Positions 35,156-47,100 of a stretch of DNA of 64,000 nt are shown piece by piece. Below the pieces are notes generated by a model. The model was not told the origin of the DNA. It saw nothing but the letters and a program-made list of their open reading frames with translations, and searched no databases. Origin of the DNA: Paragyromitra xinjiangensis (Eukaryota; Ascomycota; Pezizomycetes; Pezizales; Discinaceae); the NCBI GenBank assembly GCA_038503065.1, contig JBCAMK010000021.1, positions 1,302,001 through 1,366,000 of the forward strand. The letters run 5' to 3'. The translations under genes were made by a program, and so were the position numbers. The number at the start of each line of letters is the position of its first letter. Position 1 is the stretch's first letter.

Positions 35156-35798
35156 AGGTACGAAACATGTTTATTTGAGTAAGCAGGGTGTGAGGGATGG
35201 GTGGAGCTGCAGGTGAATTTGTGTGCCCCAGTCCCTCGATCAAATTTTGTTGAGGAACATGATGAGGGAGCGCTGAGAGGCCACCTAATACTTGGGTAAT
35301 GCTAAGCGTGATGTTTTGAGACTCGGTTTGAAGCACTCTTGAGTTTTTCCGGGATGTGAACGGCTAGGAAGTAGATCCTTTTTGTTTGTCACACATCCTG
35401 TATTCACAATAATTATATTAATCCATCGTTTATCAAACCGAGAAAACCTTATTTCTATTTAATATGTTACTGAGTCGGGGTGTGGTGAATAGCAACAACA
35501 TAAAGCATCCGCGAAGACCTTACAGCAAACAGCAACACCCAATTACTGAACCCGGAGAAAACACATCACATCCCAAAACACAAAATAGATGTAGAAGTAA
35601 TAGAATAATACTCAGCAAGTCAATAGAATTAGAAACTTTTGACTGGTATAAAACACCGTCACCTTCGCATCCCCTTCCTCAATACAGCTCCCCAACATCC
35701 ATTCCCAGCAACTCACCTCTCAAACCACCATACCAATACTTTCCATTCCTAACCCAGATCCCATTTACCAACTTCCCACCCTTACAGCACTAACTAAC
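35156..35798. other. intergenic, promoter of the zinc-ribbon gene
   Basis: Contains a consensus TATA box at 35647-35653 and a CA/CT-rich leader before the ATG at 35799. Confidence 0.5.
35647..35653 (+). promoter_or_regulatory. TATA box
   Basis: TATAAAA in a GC-flanked context (GGTATAAAACACCG), 146 bases upstream of the ATG of the small zinc-ribbon gene, followed by a pyrimidine/CA-rich leader. It is a typical position for a TATA-driven fungal promoter. Confidence 0.5.
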
Positions 35799-36014
35799 AT
35801 GGCTAAAACATCATTCCACGAAGACACAACACCCGTAAACTCCGGAGTAAGAAATCCCACCCATAGACCCCTCCTACTAAAAACCAAATACTAACCCCCA
35901 AAACAGGTATCAGGTGTGAGATGTCCAAAATGCTTCGCGAACGGGATTATAAAGTGGGTAATTAAAGGCAAAGTCTGTCCGGATTGTCTCACTGAGGTCG
36001 GAGAGGGAGTGTAG
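35799..36014 (+). CDS. 51-aa zinc-ribbon protein, two exons
   Basis: Exon 35799-35846 (MAKTSFHEDTTPVNSG) joins exon 35907-36014 across a 60-bp intron that has a textbook donor (GTAAGA), branch (TACTAAC) and acceptor (CAG). The second exon encodes VSGVRCPKC, a 14-residue spacer and CPDC, a CxxC-x14-CxxC arrangement expected to bind one zinc ion, then a short acidic tail. The total of 51 residues ends at TAG. The excellent splice signals and TATA box argue that it is a real, expressed gene. No membrane or secretion signal. The partner is unknown. It lies just downstream of the amidoligase gene. Confidence 0.62.
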
Positions 36015-37715
36015 ATGTTGTGAATAAGTATTTTGGTACGCAGGACAGATGTTCTCTGCCTAACTTTTTTATTTCTTGTCTTTTCTTGCATGGGTGCTTG
36101 GGGTGTTTTTGATGGTATTTAGCTTTCTGGGGCGTTTCTGGGACGTTCATTTCTTTGTGTTTGTACTTGGCTGTTTTTACACGGATTTGACCTTTTGGTT
36201 AGTGTCTCGTCTGTTTTAGCATATAACAAACCCCTCCCCGTTAATCATGACGTGAGTAGGTATACTCATACTTTAGATAATTTAAGTTCTACCCACAGAA
36301 TATCTAGCGGTTTCGGTATATCCATAACCCGTGATCTAGTTAACTAATAACATCCAGTGTTCGAAAAAAGCCACGGAAAAATTGCACACAAGTGTATGAG
36401 CCAAACCCGCCACACTATCGCAAGACTGAGGATGGAGGCAATAGTACGGTATATACGCTGGAGTGATCCAAAATATCTATGCATGTCTCAGAAGGTGGCT
36501 TCGATGCCCGAGGCTTTAGTGTCCAGCCACATGAAGCCTGGAATTCGAACTACTACTCCGTATCGTATTTTAAGGCCTTCAGGAATTATGATGGAAATCT
36601 AGACAAAAACTTATGGCCAGTCACGCGCTAGAAGAGAAAGGTTGCGAATGATTAAAGTATCACATCCTAAAGTGCACGTGGCTAATTAGTGTGTCACGAC
36701 ACATGACAGTTCAAAATCTAGACTAATTGGATGGGTTAGTGTAATAATTGGTCTGCTATCGAGAATCCTGCTACTGATGTTCCGCAGTACTATATTTTTG
36801 TCATTTTGTTATTTTTATTTTTTGTTTGTTTGTTTTGAGTTGTTTTGTGGGGATTGTGTTGGAATGAGGAGTGGGTCAGTTGGAAATTGGTTTAAGCTTG
36901 TTTTGGGATTTATAGTATGTTGTTTGTGTTTGCTTTATTTTGTTGTTAGTTATCATCATAACCCTAGGGGTTGGATATGTAATTACTACTACTACTACTT
37001 CTACTGCTACTTCCGCAGTACCATAACTTCTTTGCAGATCCAGTAACGTTACACGATACGCCAGCCGTCACACAAAGGCAGTTGTATTCACCTCCTCACG
37101 TGAAGAGAAGATACGCCAGTCAAGCTTAAACCAAACAGCACTGCGGAGCTTCCCGAGAACACTCAAGATCACTCGCCAGTCAACAACCCTCACCAAAGAC
37201 CCGAGTAAAGCTACCATATCACATTCCATCATAACAAAGCACAACTATATTGTAAGAAACAAATTTATTTCCAACCACACAACCCGTATACGTATACGCA
37301 GCTAAACCGACATTACAGACGTCCCCTCAGTTTTCGCCCAAGAAAAAACCTGATCGCCTGAGAGTTCGGAAGGATTACCAATCCACCATCGACCACTATG
37401 ATCCAAAACCACCGCATCTCATTGTCTTCATCATCAACCTAACGAACCAAACAAATCCAGAATACCAGAGCCACACCAAAAAAGGAAGAAAAAAGCAAGA
37501 AAACCGGATTGATGGGAAAAAAGGAAATAGAAAATTCACTCGAACCCCCTCACTGTTTATCTCCAACCGACCGGGGAACTGAGGAAGTTGGGTAGGGGAA
37601 AACGAAAATAAGATCCATGAAACCGGTCAATTAGTCAATGGCTCGCGCAGACACTTATTTGCAACTCGTCATCCCATCCATAGGCAGGGACAGGAAAATA
37701 AAGAAAAAAAGATAT
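36015..37715. other. intergenic
   Basis: No gene seen. A (TAC)n/(TTC)n microsatellite lies at about 36981-37012 and T-rich runs at 36780-36850. GTATACGTATAC at about 37287 is a perfect palindrome. Confidence 0.55.
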
Positions 37716-38775
37716 CTAGCAGGCGCAGCCCTCCTTGGCCGCCCTAGCACTATCCGCGAGGTTCACAGCATGTCCGTGACGCTCTTCGGAACCTGTTGCT
37801 CGCCCACCGCCGCCCATTCCACCGCTAGCACCACCTCTAGGTTTCAGTGTGCTCTCTGGGATAGCGTTTGCAATTGCCTCAAAGACCGCCTGTACGTTCT
37901 CACCCGTCTTTGCAGACGTCTCATAGAACAACAGGCCTTCCTCTTCAGCATATGCCTTCGCCTCAGCAGTAGGAATAGCTCTACGGTCTTCGTTCTCTGC
38001 ATCGTCAACATCATCAGCTTCTGCATTCAGGGAAGATGACGGCGATGCGAGATCGAGCTTGTTGCCAACCAGGGCAATCACGATGCCGGGTGAGGCTTGG
38101 CGCTGCAACTCAGCGACCCAATGTTTAGCTTTTGTGAGGGAGGTAGGTTTGGTTATATCGTAGACAACGAGGGCGGTTTGGGCGTTACGGTAGTACATGG
38201 GAGCAAGGGAGGCAAAACGTTCTTGGCCGGCAGTATCCCTGCATACGTGTTAACACCTAGATGAGAGGTGGAGAGAGTGTGAGAATATACCAGATCTCGA
38301 ATTTGATAGTTCTTGTTGGGAGGTTACATTTTTGAGTCAAGAAGGCAGCTAAGGAACGAGGTTAGCGCCTGCATCCCCCAAATTAATGGATAGCGGCAGG
38401 GTATGCATACCTCCAATAGTAGGTTCTTTGTTTTCCTGGAAATCGTCGTTTACGAAACGGAGGACAAGGGAAGACTGTTCATGCACGTAACATTAGCCTC
38501 TCAAGTTTCAAGCACCTAAAAAAATCTGTTCCCTTCCCCAGCTCCATAACGTGACAGCTTATCTGTCATTCTCGGCTCCCCCTTATCTCTCCCGAGCTCA
38601 ACCGAGCCCATGCCCGACACATCCCACCCTCAGCGCGTGCTTTCTCACGCTGACAGCAGGAATTAGGTAGCAAAAGAAAAAAACCAACCTTTCCGACAGC
38701 AGCCTCACCCAGAAGCACGAGCTTGACGCTGCTACTAAGCTTTGGGGCACCACCGGCTTCTTCGCGTGACGCCAT
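37716..38775 (-). CDS. RAB5: Rab5-type small GTPase, 243 aa
   Basis: Early-endosome GTPase. Four exons (38775-38689, 38474-38411, 38348-38291, 38238-37716) join in frame to 243 residues. G1 is GEAAVGKSS (23-31, split by the first intron), switch I is [15 protein letters not shown], switch II is [20 protein letters not shown], then NKLD and [20 protein letters not shown] and the [10 protein letters not shown] box are typical of Rab5/Ypt5/Vps21 rather than other Rabs. After NKLD sits an acidic insertion ([16 protein letters not shown]), longer than in animal Rab5. The C-terminus is Gly-rich and ends GCAC, a CxC geranylgeranylation signal. The first intron is unusually long (214 bp). Appears intact. 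Confidence 0.95.
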
Positions 38776-41700
38776 CGTTCCTTATCGGTGAATGTAATTT
38801 TCCGCTGTAACTGCTATTCGTGGTGATGCGGGTAGAGCTGAAGGGGAGTTAACTGGTTGATACTATGCGGGGTATTTGGAGCGCTGAGAGGTGTAGTGGT
38901 GGTGGGGAGACGAGGTTTGAGGTCGATAGGAGGAAGTTGGATGTTGCGATTGACGTTGAAGGGTGACGACGGGTGGTGACAAGTGGCGCGGATAAGCTAG
39001 CGACGCCACTTGTCTTCAGCCACCACACGCCAAGTCTGACCCCCAACAACAGTCATGGCTTGTTTGCTTGTTTGCTACTTTCCTCCTTCCACAACCTATC
39101 ATCTCCACTGGCTCATCCCAAACCCAAATCCATCCCGGGGTGTTTATAACATAAGTCAACAATACATTCAGTTCAATACACATCTCGATAATTGCTTGCA
39201 GCCAGACGCACAGAGGCTGCAATGATCGTTCTAGCAGGAAATTCAACCGACAGCAGTCACCAACTACATGTACCCTGCTCATCGTCAACGCTCATTCCCA
39301 TCAACAAACAAGATACAGATTCTAACAGGCCCATTTGGGCAAAGTTACCCAACTCTGCTGCAGGTTCATTTTAACAAGCCTTAGTGCTTAGAATATCTAT
39401 TAAGGTGGACATCATAGAAAGATTATAATCCTACGCCAAAAGGGATACATGCCCTCTGCGTTAGGATCTTTCACTCAACTCCACAATCATTCCTAACTCT
39501 CAACTCTACCCGGAAATGTATTCTTAGCACAGCGACTGAGACACTACCATTGGCGAACGGAACAGAAAAAGAAATCATTCTCTCTAAAACGGATAGCCAC
39601 AACATACTTTGGCTCACAAAAGGCCAACCTGACTTAACAGACGATCAGCTGCTATATCTACTCGAGATCTTCCTGAAATCTACACTCCTTCTGAGATCAG
39701 AAGCACACTGCGCTATTGTTCATGCGAACCATGCTATAAAAATGACGAAAAGAAAGAAGGCATAGCCCGTTAAAGCAACCCAACCAACCAAAATATGACT
39801 ATTATCGGAAGGACCAGCAGGCACGAGTTCACTACAAGTTCATTCCAAAACCACTTGCGCTTACGGTTGATGAAAGCTCGCCGGCCTGGATAATTACCAC
39901 GACATCATTAGGGCAAGATAACCAAACAATAGGGAATTCACCAAAAACTCTTGATAGAGGATTTGAATTACATCAACAAAAGATCTATAATCCGCTATGA
40001 TGAGTACATTCGCTTAACTCATAGTCGCCCCAGCCATTGGTCAAGGAAATTCCCTAGCGGCCCCAATCATTAGATTGACGCAGAAGTCGAATCTATTGAG
40101 AATAGTCGAACTAACAGAATAACAAATCATCTACACACGACCAACCTAACCAGCCAATCTCGAAATTTCGTCTTTGGAGATCCGATGAGCCGTTCTATGG
40201 CATTAAGGATATTTGATGTCTGATTAAATTGCACTGCATTCTGCCAACAACCTCCGGTATTGACGGTATAACGCTCATAAAGTTACCAGAACTGAGACAT
40301 GACGAACCTCAGCTCACTAAAATGTTCATCCAGCCCTACCAAAAATACCAGTGTGAACTCGGGAAATTGCCGCCAGCAGGCACCCCATGTGGGCATTTCA
40401 GAACGCATTGCCTTATTTAGCTGGCGGTTGCGGTAGGAAGCAACTAGTATTTAAAGATCTCGTCCCGCCTCGTCTCATAGAATTCACTAAATTCAACAGG
40501 AACCCTACCTGCTTGGAAATTAATGCATGCTAAAGACGAACCCATCTATCCCAGAGAACACATAGAAGCTCCAAGATTCGGATCTCACCCTTTAGTATGC
40601 TCTGCAGAGTGACACGCTGCTCACCACATTAATCGGCACGCGAGGAAGCTGGGCCATGTTGTTTTCATGCTACGACTGGAAATGTTTCAAGTTTTGGAGG
40701 GTAACTTACAGTCATCCACCTCATTCACTCCGACACTTTCAGCGACAGCCATCCCTCGTACAACACCAATTTAAGGAGCCTAAAGCCCCGATAGCTATGC
40801 TCCGCAGACTTCCAGCGTCGTCCCCAACAAACCCCAGCGTTCTGCACATGCATTATTTTGCTAGTTAACATGCTACGGACCTTTCCGTCGAGTAGAAATC
40901 CTGCAGAGGCTCTCAACGGTTCATTAACAATGAACTTTCACGGGAAATCGACTTCAGTCGATATGAAGATGTGATTTCCAGGCTCAACACACATTTTGTA
41001 GATCTCCTTGGGCCCTAGAGGCAGCTGAACAGCCAACTGAACTTTTGTATTGTAGCTCGAACTCTCCCTACCTAATTGGCGCTGAGAAACTCGCACATGA
41101 CACCCAGGGATATTCGGAGGGCAGGTATCGATTGGAGATCAAGGGCAGGTTGCTATTGGCCTCGTGACAATAAGAGAAATACTTTGCTAGCTGCCCTATT
41201 TAGAACCTCTGGCTATTTACGGTCTTGGATTAGCCATCGCCTTATTCCACTACGAATTGCGCGCGAACGACATGTGATTGGGTTGGCGTTGGATAGGGTA
41301 TAGCCAAGCCAAGGTTGGTATGGCTGCTAGAAGGGTCTGAAGGAACTAACTATGAGGGCTAGCAAAGAAAGCCCTCGCCAGCCCACTAGTAACGTAGGGT
41401 ATTAGCCTAAGAAGGTCAATCAGTAAGGAGCGATTCCGGAACTACTTTTTCATTTCCTAAGTTATATTTTACGAGCTGGGAACGGTTTGAAACCTTCGAA
41501 AAATATGTATATTCCGCCCAGAAAACGGTTATTCAAGAGTGAGTGAAGAATAACTACATGCACTTTTGGGGAAGACCTCTTTTTGCCTCGGTGACCTATC
41601 ACTCATCACAGGTTGGATACGCAAATGAATTACTACTGCTACTACTGCTACTACCATCACTCATCACATAGGGTCAGGTTCTTACTAAATGTGAGACATG

Positions 41701-42868
41701 AAACCTCGAAGAAAACCCAATTAATTGGGTATTTGGAGATTTCAAGGCTTCTCCAAAGTGCAAATATGAGTGCATTTACAGACACAGTCTACACAAATCA
41801 AGTCGGAGCGAAAACAGTCAAATTTCATACAACTACATTTAGCCATTTCATACATCCTATCCCCGTGATACAACTTAAGAGAAAATCCGAACCTTAAATT
41901 TACTAAAGTTTCCACCTAAAGGGGAATCACGAACCAAACTGTAAGCACATAGCCTCAAATTAAGCCCTATCCACCTAACGCCCATCACAATCATTTAATA
42001 TTTTCTAGAATAAGGCGCTATCCCCTTGTCTTGGTTCGATAGTCGCCTTGAAAGTTTCGCTTTCAAGGGAATTGGGTTTAACTAACATGCCGAACCTTGT
42101 AGATTAGATAGAGCTCGAAGCTTTCACAGGCCGTAAATAAGTTGGGCGGGACTAGGTAGGTGAAAGTGAATATCGGCCGGGTTGCACCATCTTAAGACAT
42201 GAAGCTCAGGCGTCTAGGTAGTTCTTCAAAACTTTCCAGCTCGAGCCTCAGTAAAAACCCCTTCAGCCAATTGCTTCACAGCCACAAGTTCCCTGTGAGA
42301 ACGTAATTGGTTTCCTTCAAACCTTCAGACAAGGTTCAAGCCTGCAACGGAAGTTTTAGTCGACAGCAGGCTTACCACACGCCAAGCCTCTCTACCAACC
42401 CCAACTACCTCGAGACTTGCTGCTTCAAATAGACTTCTCAAATAATCAACCTCCCCTTTTAGATGTTCTGCTTGGAGTTCGTACTATAGGCAATGGCTAC
42501 CGCTATCTTTAAATGCATTTAGCTAATAGAATTGGTAAGACCCCTCGCGATTGATGCCCTTGATATTTCTCTTCTACTAGTTTATGCACTATCCACGTCC
42601 GTGAAGCGAAATTTTGTGAAGGCAGCAGTCAGCTCTGGCTTACAGCAAGAATGCGACAAAATAGGATCACACTGTTCATGATTATCACCAAGTAGACGTT
42701 ATACCCTCTAACATCGTTCAGCAGACAGCCGAGTGATCTCTCCTGACGGAACACCACAATGACGTCACACGAGCCGCTTACGTCACACCTCCATCCAACG
42801 CCTACAAATATCAAAGAACCCCCTCTGGTCACTCCACCCCAAACCACAAACTCCAATAACCCACAAAA
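38776..42868. other. long gene-poor stretch
   Basis: Four kilobases without a gene I can support. A frame at 39550-39765 (EKEIILSKTDSHNILWLTKG, LTDDQLLYLLEIFLKSTLLL) reads like protein but opens with TTG and could only be an exon or remnant. A half copy of the palindrome (AACTACATGTA) lies at 39262-39272. The area directly upstream of 38775 is the Rab5 promoter. Confidence 0.45.
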
Positions 42869-43690
42869 ATGACAGAAATAACGCCAACCCACACCACGAC
42901 CGCCAAAAAGCCCACAGGAATCACCCCATCCACCTCCGCGGTACCTCCTCAACCCACTCCACAAACCCTCCAACCCACACCTACTCGCACCGGCCCCATC
43001 TCCCCCATCCCTATCTTCCTACAACCAACCCCCACCAGCGACCATAACGAGGCTGGGCGCTCCAGCTCCCCAACTCCCCCAATGCCTCAACCCGGCGCAG
43101 TCCCTTTCCTCCCGAAAGAAACTGGCTACGTTGGTACAGGACCTAGTAGTCGCTGCAGTTCGGTGAACCCGAACGATACGCTCCCACCAACACCTACCTC
43201 AGGGCCAGAGACCCAACCCCAGCCGTATCCGCCACAAATGAGGATCCCTCCATTGCCAGTCATGCGAGATGTGGGGAAAAGTACCACTACAGCAACACAG
43301 CATGAGCAGGAAGTACGACCGACTACCCATCTCTTGCTGGATGATAAGCATGAGAAGGGAGATAGAGTCGCGACAACAACATCCGCGAGTGTGTTACTGC
43401 CAACGCCAACGGGGTACCATAACGCGTTGCCATCGCGGCCAGTGCAGACGCAGGGCGTGGATGCGAGTTATTCGGCGGCAAGGAGCGCGGAGAAACACCC
43501 GAGTGGGTATAAGCAAAATGAAGGGGCTATGGAGAGGCCGGTTTACTATGGCGGTCAGGAGGAGCAGGGGAGAGAGAGTCAAGGAGAGGAGACGTTGCTG
43601 GGGAAGTTGGGGAAGTGGGTGGAGGGAATTAATAGTAAGATGGTCGATACGGCGATTGCGGGAGACGTGAAGGGGAAGGGGAAAGAGTAG
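42869..43690 (+). CDS. proline/threonine-rich protein, 273 aa
   Basis: Single exon, ATG in good context (CAAAAATGA) to TAG. The first 140 residues are low-complexity and disordered, with repeated QPTPT/PPTPT motifs. Then come PPQMRIPPLPVMRDVGK, a disordered middle, and a better ordered C-terminal end (EETLLGKLGKWVEGINSKMV, DTAIAGDVKGKGKE), which may form an amphipathic helix. No signal peptide, membrane segment or enzyme motif. The PT-rich motifs could be kinase targets or SH3/WW ligands, but this is inference. I do not recognise the family. Confidence 0.68.
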   Translation: MTEITPTHTTTAKKPTGITPSTSAVPPQPTPQTLQPTPTRTGPISPIPIFLQPTPTSDHNEAGRSSSPTPPMPQPGAVPFLPKETGYVGTGPSSRCSSVNPNDTLPPTPTSGPETQPQPYPPQMRIPPLPVMRDVGKSTTTATQHEQEVRPTTHLLLDDKHEKGDRVATTTSASVLLPTPTGYHNALPSRPVQTQGVDASYSAARSAEKHPSGYKQNEGAMERPVYYGGQEEQGRESQGEETLLGKLGKWVEGINSKMVDTAIAGDVKGKGKE

Positions 43691-46600
43691 GATGGAGATG
43701 GCGGGGAGTTTGTATTTTTTTTCTTCTTTTCCTTTCTTTACTGTTTGATTTGATGACAGATTGTGTCTGCTATCGAGGGATTTTTAGGGTTTCTGCGGTG
43801 ATGAAATTGTACGAATATGGACTTTTATGCAGTCCTTGGTTTGGAACCGGATGGAGTGCTTTTTTAAGATAAGCGCAGTTCAGAGATGGAGCAGAAAATT
43901 TTTATTTCGCTGGGCTGGGCGAATAGTATATTGGAACCCCAGCCAACGTTCTTTTTTATTACGCGGGTTATGACTTGAGCCCGTCTTTTCGAAACTGGTA
44001 TCAGATGGGTCAGTCGACGTGTCAATTGCTAATCCACTAAATCCAGTGGAGTTTCTCGTTTAGGTTCGATGAAGTAACCAAATCTATCCAATAGGAAGTC
44101 TAACAGAGTTACCTCAAAACTTGTACTGTTGTAGCATCTAACTGATTCATCGCGGTACTTTTTTCATTCTCCCAGAACACCCGATGCTCGCGAATCTTCT
44201 CTCCAGTAGAATCAATAGGAGAAATTTTACAGTTAGGCTGCATTCGTAACCCAGTGCATACGACAGCACCTCGATTTTCTACAATCCTTTTAGATAAGGC
44301 CCTACCACCAATAGCAACTGCTCGCCGTCTGCCGCTGTCGTTTACAGGTCTTGACAATGTGCCCTTACAAGTACCGGAAGCCTTTGGGCCTGAAAACACC
44401 CGGGAACCGAAAGCAGCTGGAGGGAGTTCCAAAAATAAGTCACGGTTTCGTGAAATGCCCGGGAGAAGCTGAGGATAAGCCACTCCGTCTCGTGTGCCAA
44501 TTGATTATTCCTGCGGCTGGTAAGAGTCGTCGAGTGACAGCGAGTGATACAGCATGATAGCCCTAGCAGGAGAAGGAATTAACCTCGTCCGACTTCCAGT
44601 TATCCATTCGTAACGCCGTACTGACTGCCGTTAAGGTGGTAAAAATAGCATCTAGGGATTCATCGCCATCGATGCTGTCCCCCGGCCAATCGGGAGATTG
44701 GGCGGTTTATGTATACGTACGAACGATCAGTTATCTGTCCGTTCCGTATCTTGGATCTTCGTTATTCGTTTGACTTTTACCCATACGTTATACGAATTCA
44801 TGCACGTACATATCTCGTTCTGGTTCTTCTTCTTCACTCACATGCTATCACTCTCACTCTGTGGATTAGCCTCCTACGAGTAACAAAGCGGTATGAGCGG
44901 AAGGGTGAGTACTCGAGTCCAGCCACATGGGATGAGGTGATGCTGAACTGAGGTGATATGATTGTGGGGGTAATTCGGTTTTGGCCGTGCTGATCTGAAG
45001 CATCACGAGCCAGGCAGACGGACAGCTGGAGGGTTAGGGTTGTGGGGATTTGTTGGCTGCTGCTGAATAGTCTCGTGCCCACCGTAGGCAGCCATGGCAG
45101 TGGGATGAACCATTCAGAGCTGGAGGATGTCTCTGCTTATCGTGCGGAAAAGTGCTCTCGGGGTGGGCTGTTTTTGGTATGTTGTGGATGCCCACTGGAA
45201 TACAGAGTTTGCCATACCCGTCTGCCGGAGCCTAGAGGAGAGTACAACTCCAAGACAGACCTGGTTTTCAAACGTTCGGATATTTTGTAACACAGCAGAG
45301 TAACGCTCGCTTGAAACAATCTTTCTAGAACACCAATCAGGCACAACGTTAACGTCCCAAATATAAACGGCGATGTTTCAACGATGCGCCCTGTAACCTC
45401 CACTGGTGCGGAGTTTTTCAAATAGAGATATTGATCTCCCCAATTGCCCGTGATTGTCCTGAACTAGAACACGCTATATCGGGCGTTCTATGATATCTTC
45501 CCTCGGCGCTTCCCATAAACAAGAATGCCCAATCTTGCAGCTTCGACTGGCCCTGCCGACAAACAAATATCCACGACCGCCTCCACCTTCCCTTCACCAA
45601 CGCCTCTCCGCTACGCTCACCACGTATCCACACCGTCATTCAGCCGATCAATAATCCAACTATTTTCCTCGACAACCACCAACTTTTTTGATTGCTCGGT
45701 TTTTTTCTCTTCACGTCTCTCGTGGGGAACCTGAGACCATGCACGAGACACACGGCCCGCAGCGCGCACAGTTGGACTGTCGCACGGTCGCAGTCAGTCA
45801 TAAACACGCAACCTCGTGACCCCGGTCGGTCGTCACAGCAACGCCTAGGGGATCCGTGCGCGTCGTTATTGTTTACTGAAGAGAAATCGACGATGAGTGG
45901 GGCATACACGTACCTGGGATTTACATGGGAGGAAAGACCTGTGTACATGGGAGAAAATTATAATCGAGATGCCGGTTGAACGCACCCTGGGAGAATAAGC
46001 TCACGTTAAAGCCCAGGTGCCTGGGTGCAGCGTGGCACGGCGAGTGAGAGTTAACCTGGGAACTTCCAGGTCATTATCTGGCCTTATTACATGCCCTCAA
46101 GACCCGAGATTGTAGTTGCAATTGGAATTGCTGGGAGATCCCGGGCTGCCAAACGGTCGCTACGAGTTTCTCGGGAGCGCTTCCGCGGCCGTTGTGGCCT
46201 CTAAAGTAATTGAAAGGCGTTGTTGGGCTACAACGAGTGATCGAATTGGAAAAAAGGGGAGGCTGGACAAATTCCCTCCGAACAAATCTCCAACGTTCCA
46301 ACTTCCCTGATCCCCCCAATACGCAAAAGCGGCAGGTACATGGGGCGGGGTACTATACATGGTCGAATCAAAAGTGCCAGAAGAAAAAAAAAACACACCC
46401 ATCAGCAGGGTTTGATACGGCCCTGCAACTGTTCGAGTGGAGTGCAAAAATATCGGGAAAGACTGGAGTTAGTCTGACGTCTCATCTTTCTCGCCTCTCG
46501 ATTTTTGGCGCTCGTCAGCTCCCTTTTCTCTCTTCACCACTGTGGCCTTCTTTCTGGCCTGCGGAGCGGATTGGGACCGAGGCAAACCTTTCCTGCGCTG

Positions 46601-47100
46601 TGCCTATCTGTGTCCATTCCTCGAATCGAAGCGAACGCATAAGCAAACGAACCTCCCCTTCCCTCCTGCAGACGTCAAACCGAACGGTCCAAGCGAGAGC
46701 GTGTGGGCCGAGTCAGCCGGAGTTTGATTTGACGCATTCTTGGGAGCGAAACGAAACGAAACGAAGTTCCCGATCACTCGTCACGATCTGCCGAATCATC
46801 TACGTACAATTGGCATCTGGCGTACCAATTGCCTTTTCTCAAAGGTTGGTGATTGTTTCCCGTTCGCTTCTGTGTGGTTCCGACGGAACTCACAGCACGC
46901 GCGCTCTCCCGTTTTGCGTTGCCGCCCAGTGCAAAGCAGCAAGTAGCTTTCGTTTGTTTACGTGCGCTGATCTCGACTCTCCTTTCCCAGCTTCATCTCG
47001 CTGTACGCAGTAAACAACTCGCCAGCTACTCCGAGTCCTTGAATCCAGCAACCGCGAATCCGCATCATCATCGCAGCTCCCACCATCGCAATCTAGCCCT
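43691..47100. other. long leader/promoter region of the coiled-coil gene
   Basis: Frames here open at non-ATG codons or overlap one another. From about 46480 the DNA is rich in CTTTTCTC and GCAACC-like strings, a typical fungal promoter and leader. No separate gene is supported. Confidence 0.5.

Noticed and set aside
42325..42345. GGTTCAAGCC, a tRNA B-box-like sequence
   Set aside because: Flanking bases do not form a T-stem and no A-box lies at the right distance.
46210..47013. 267-codon plus-strand frame upstream of the long-helix gene
   Set aside because: It opens with TTG, has no recognisable motif, and lies in promoter-like CT-rich DNA.
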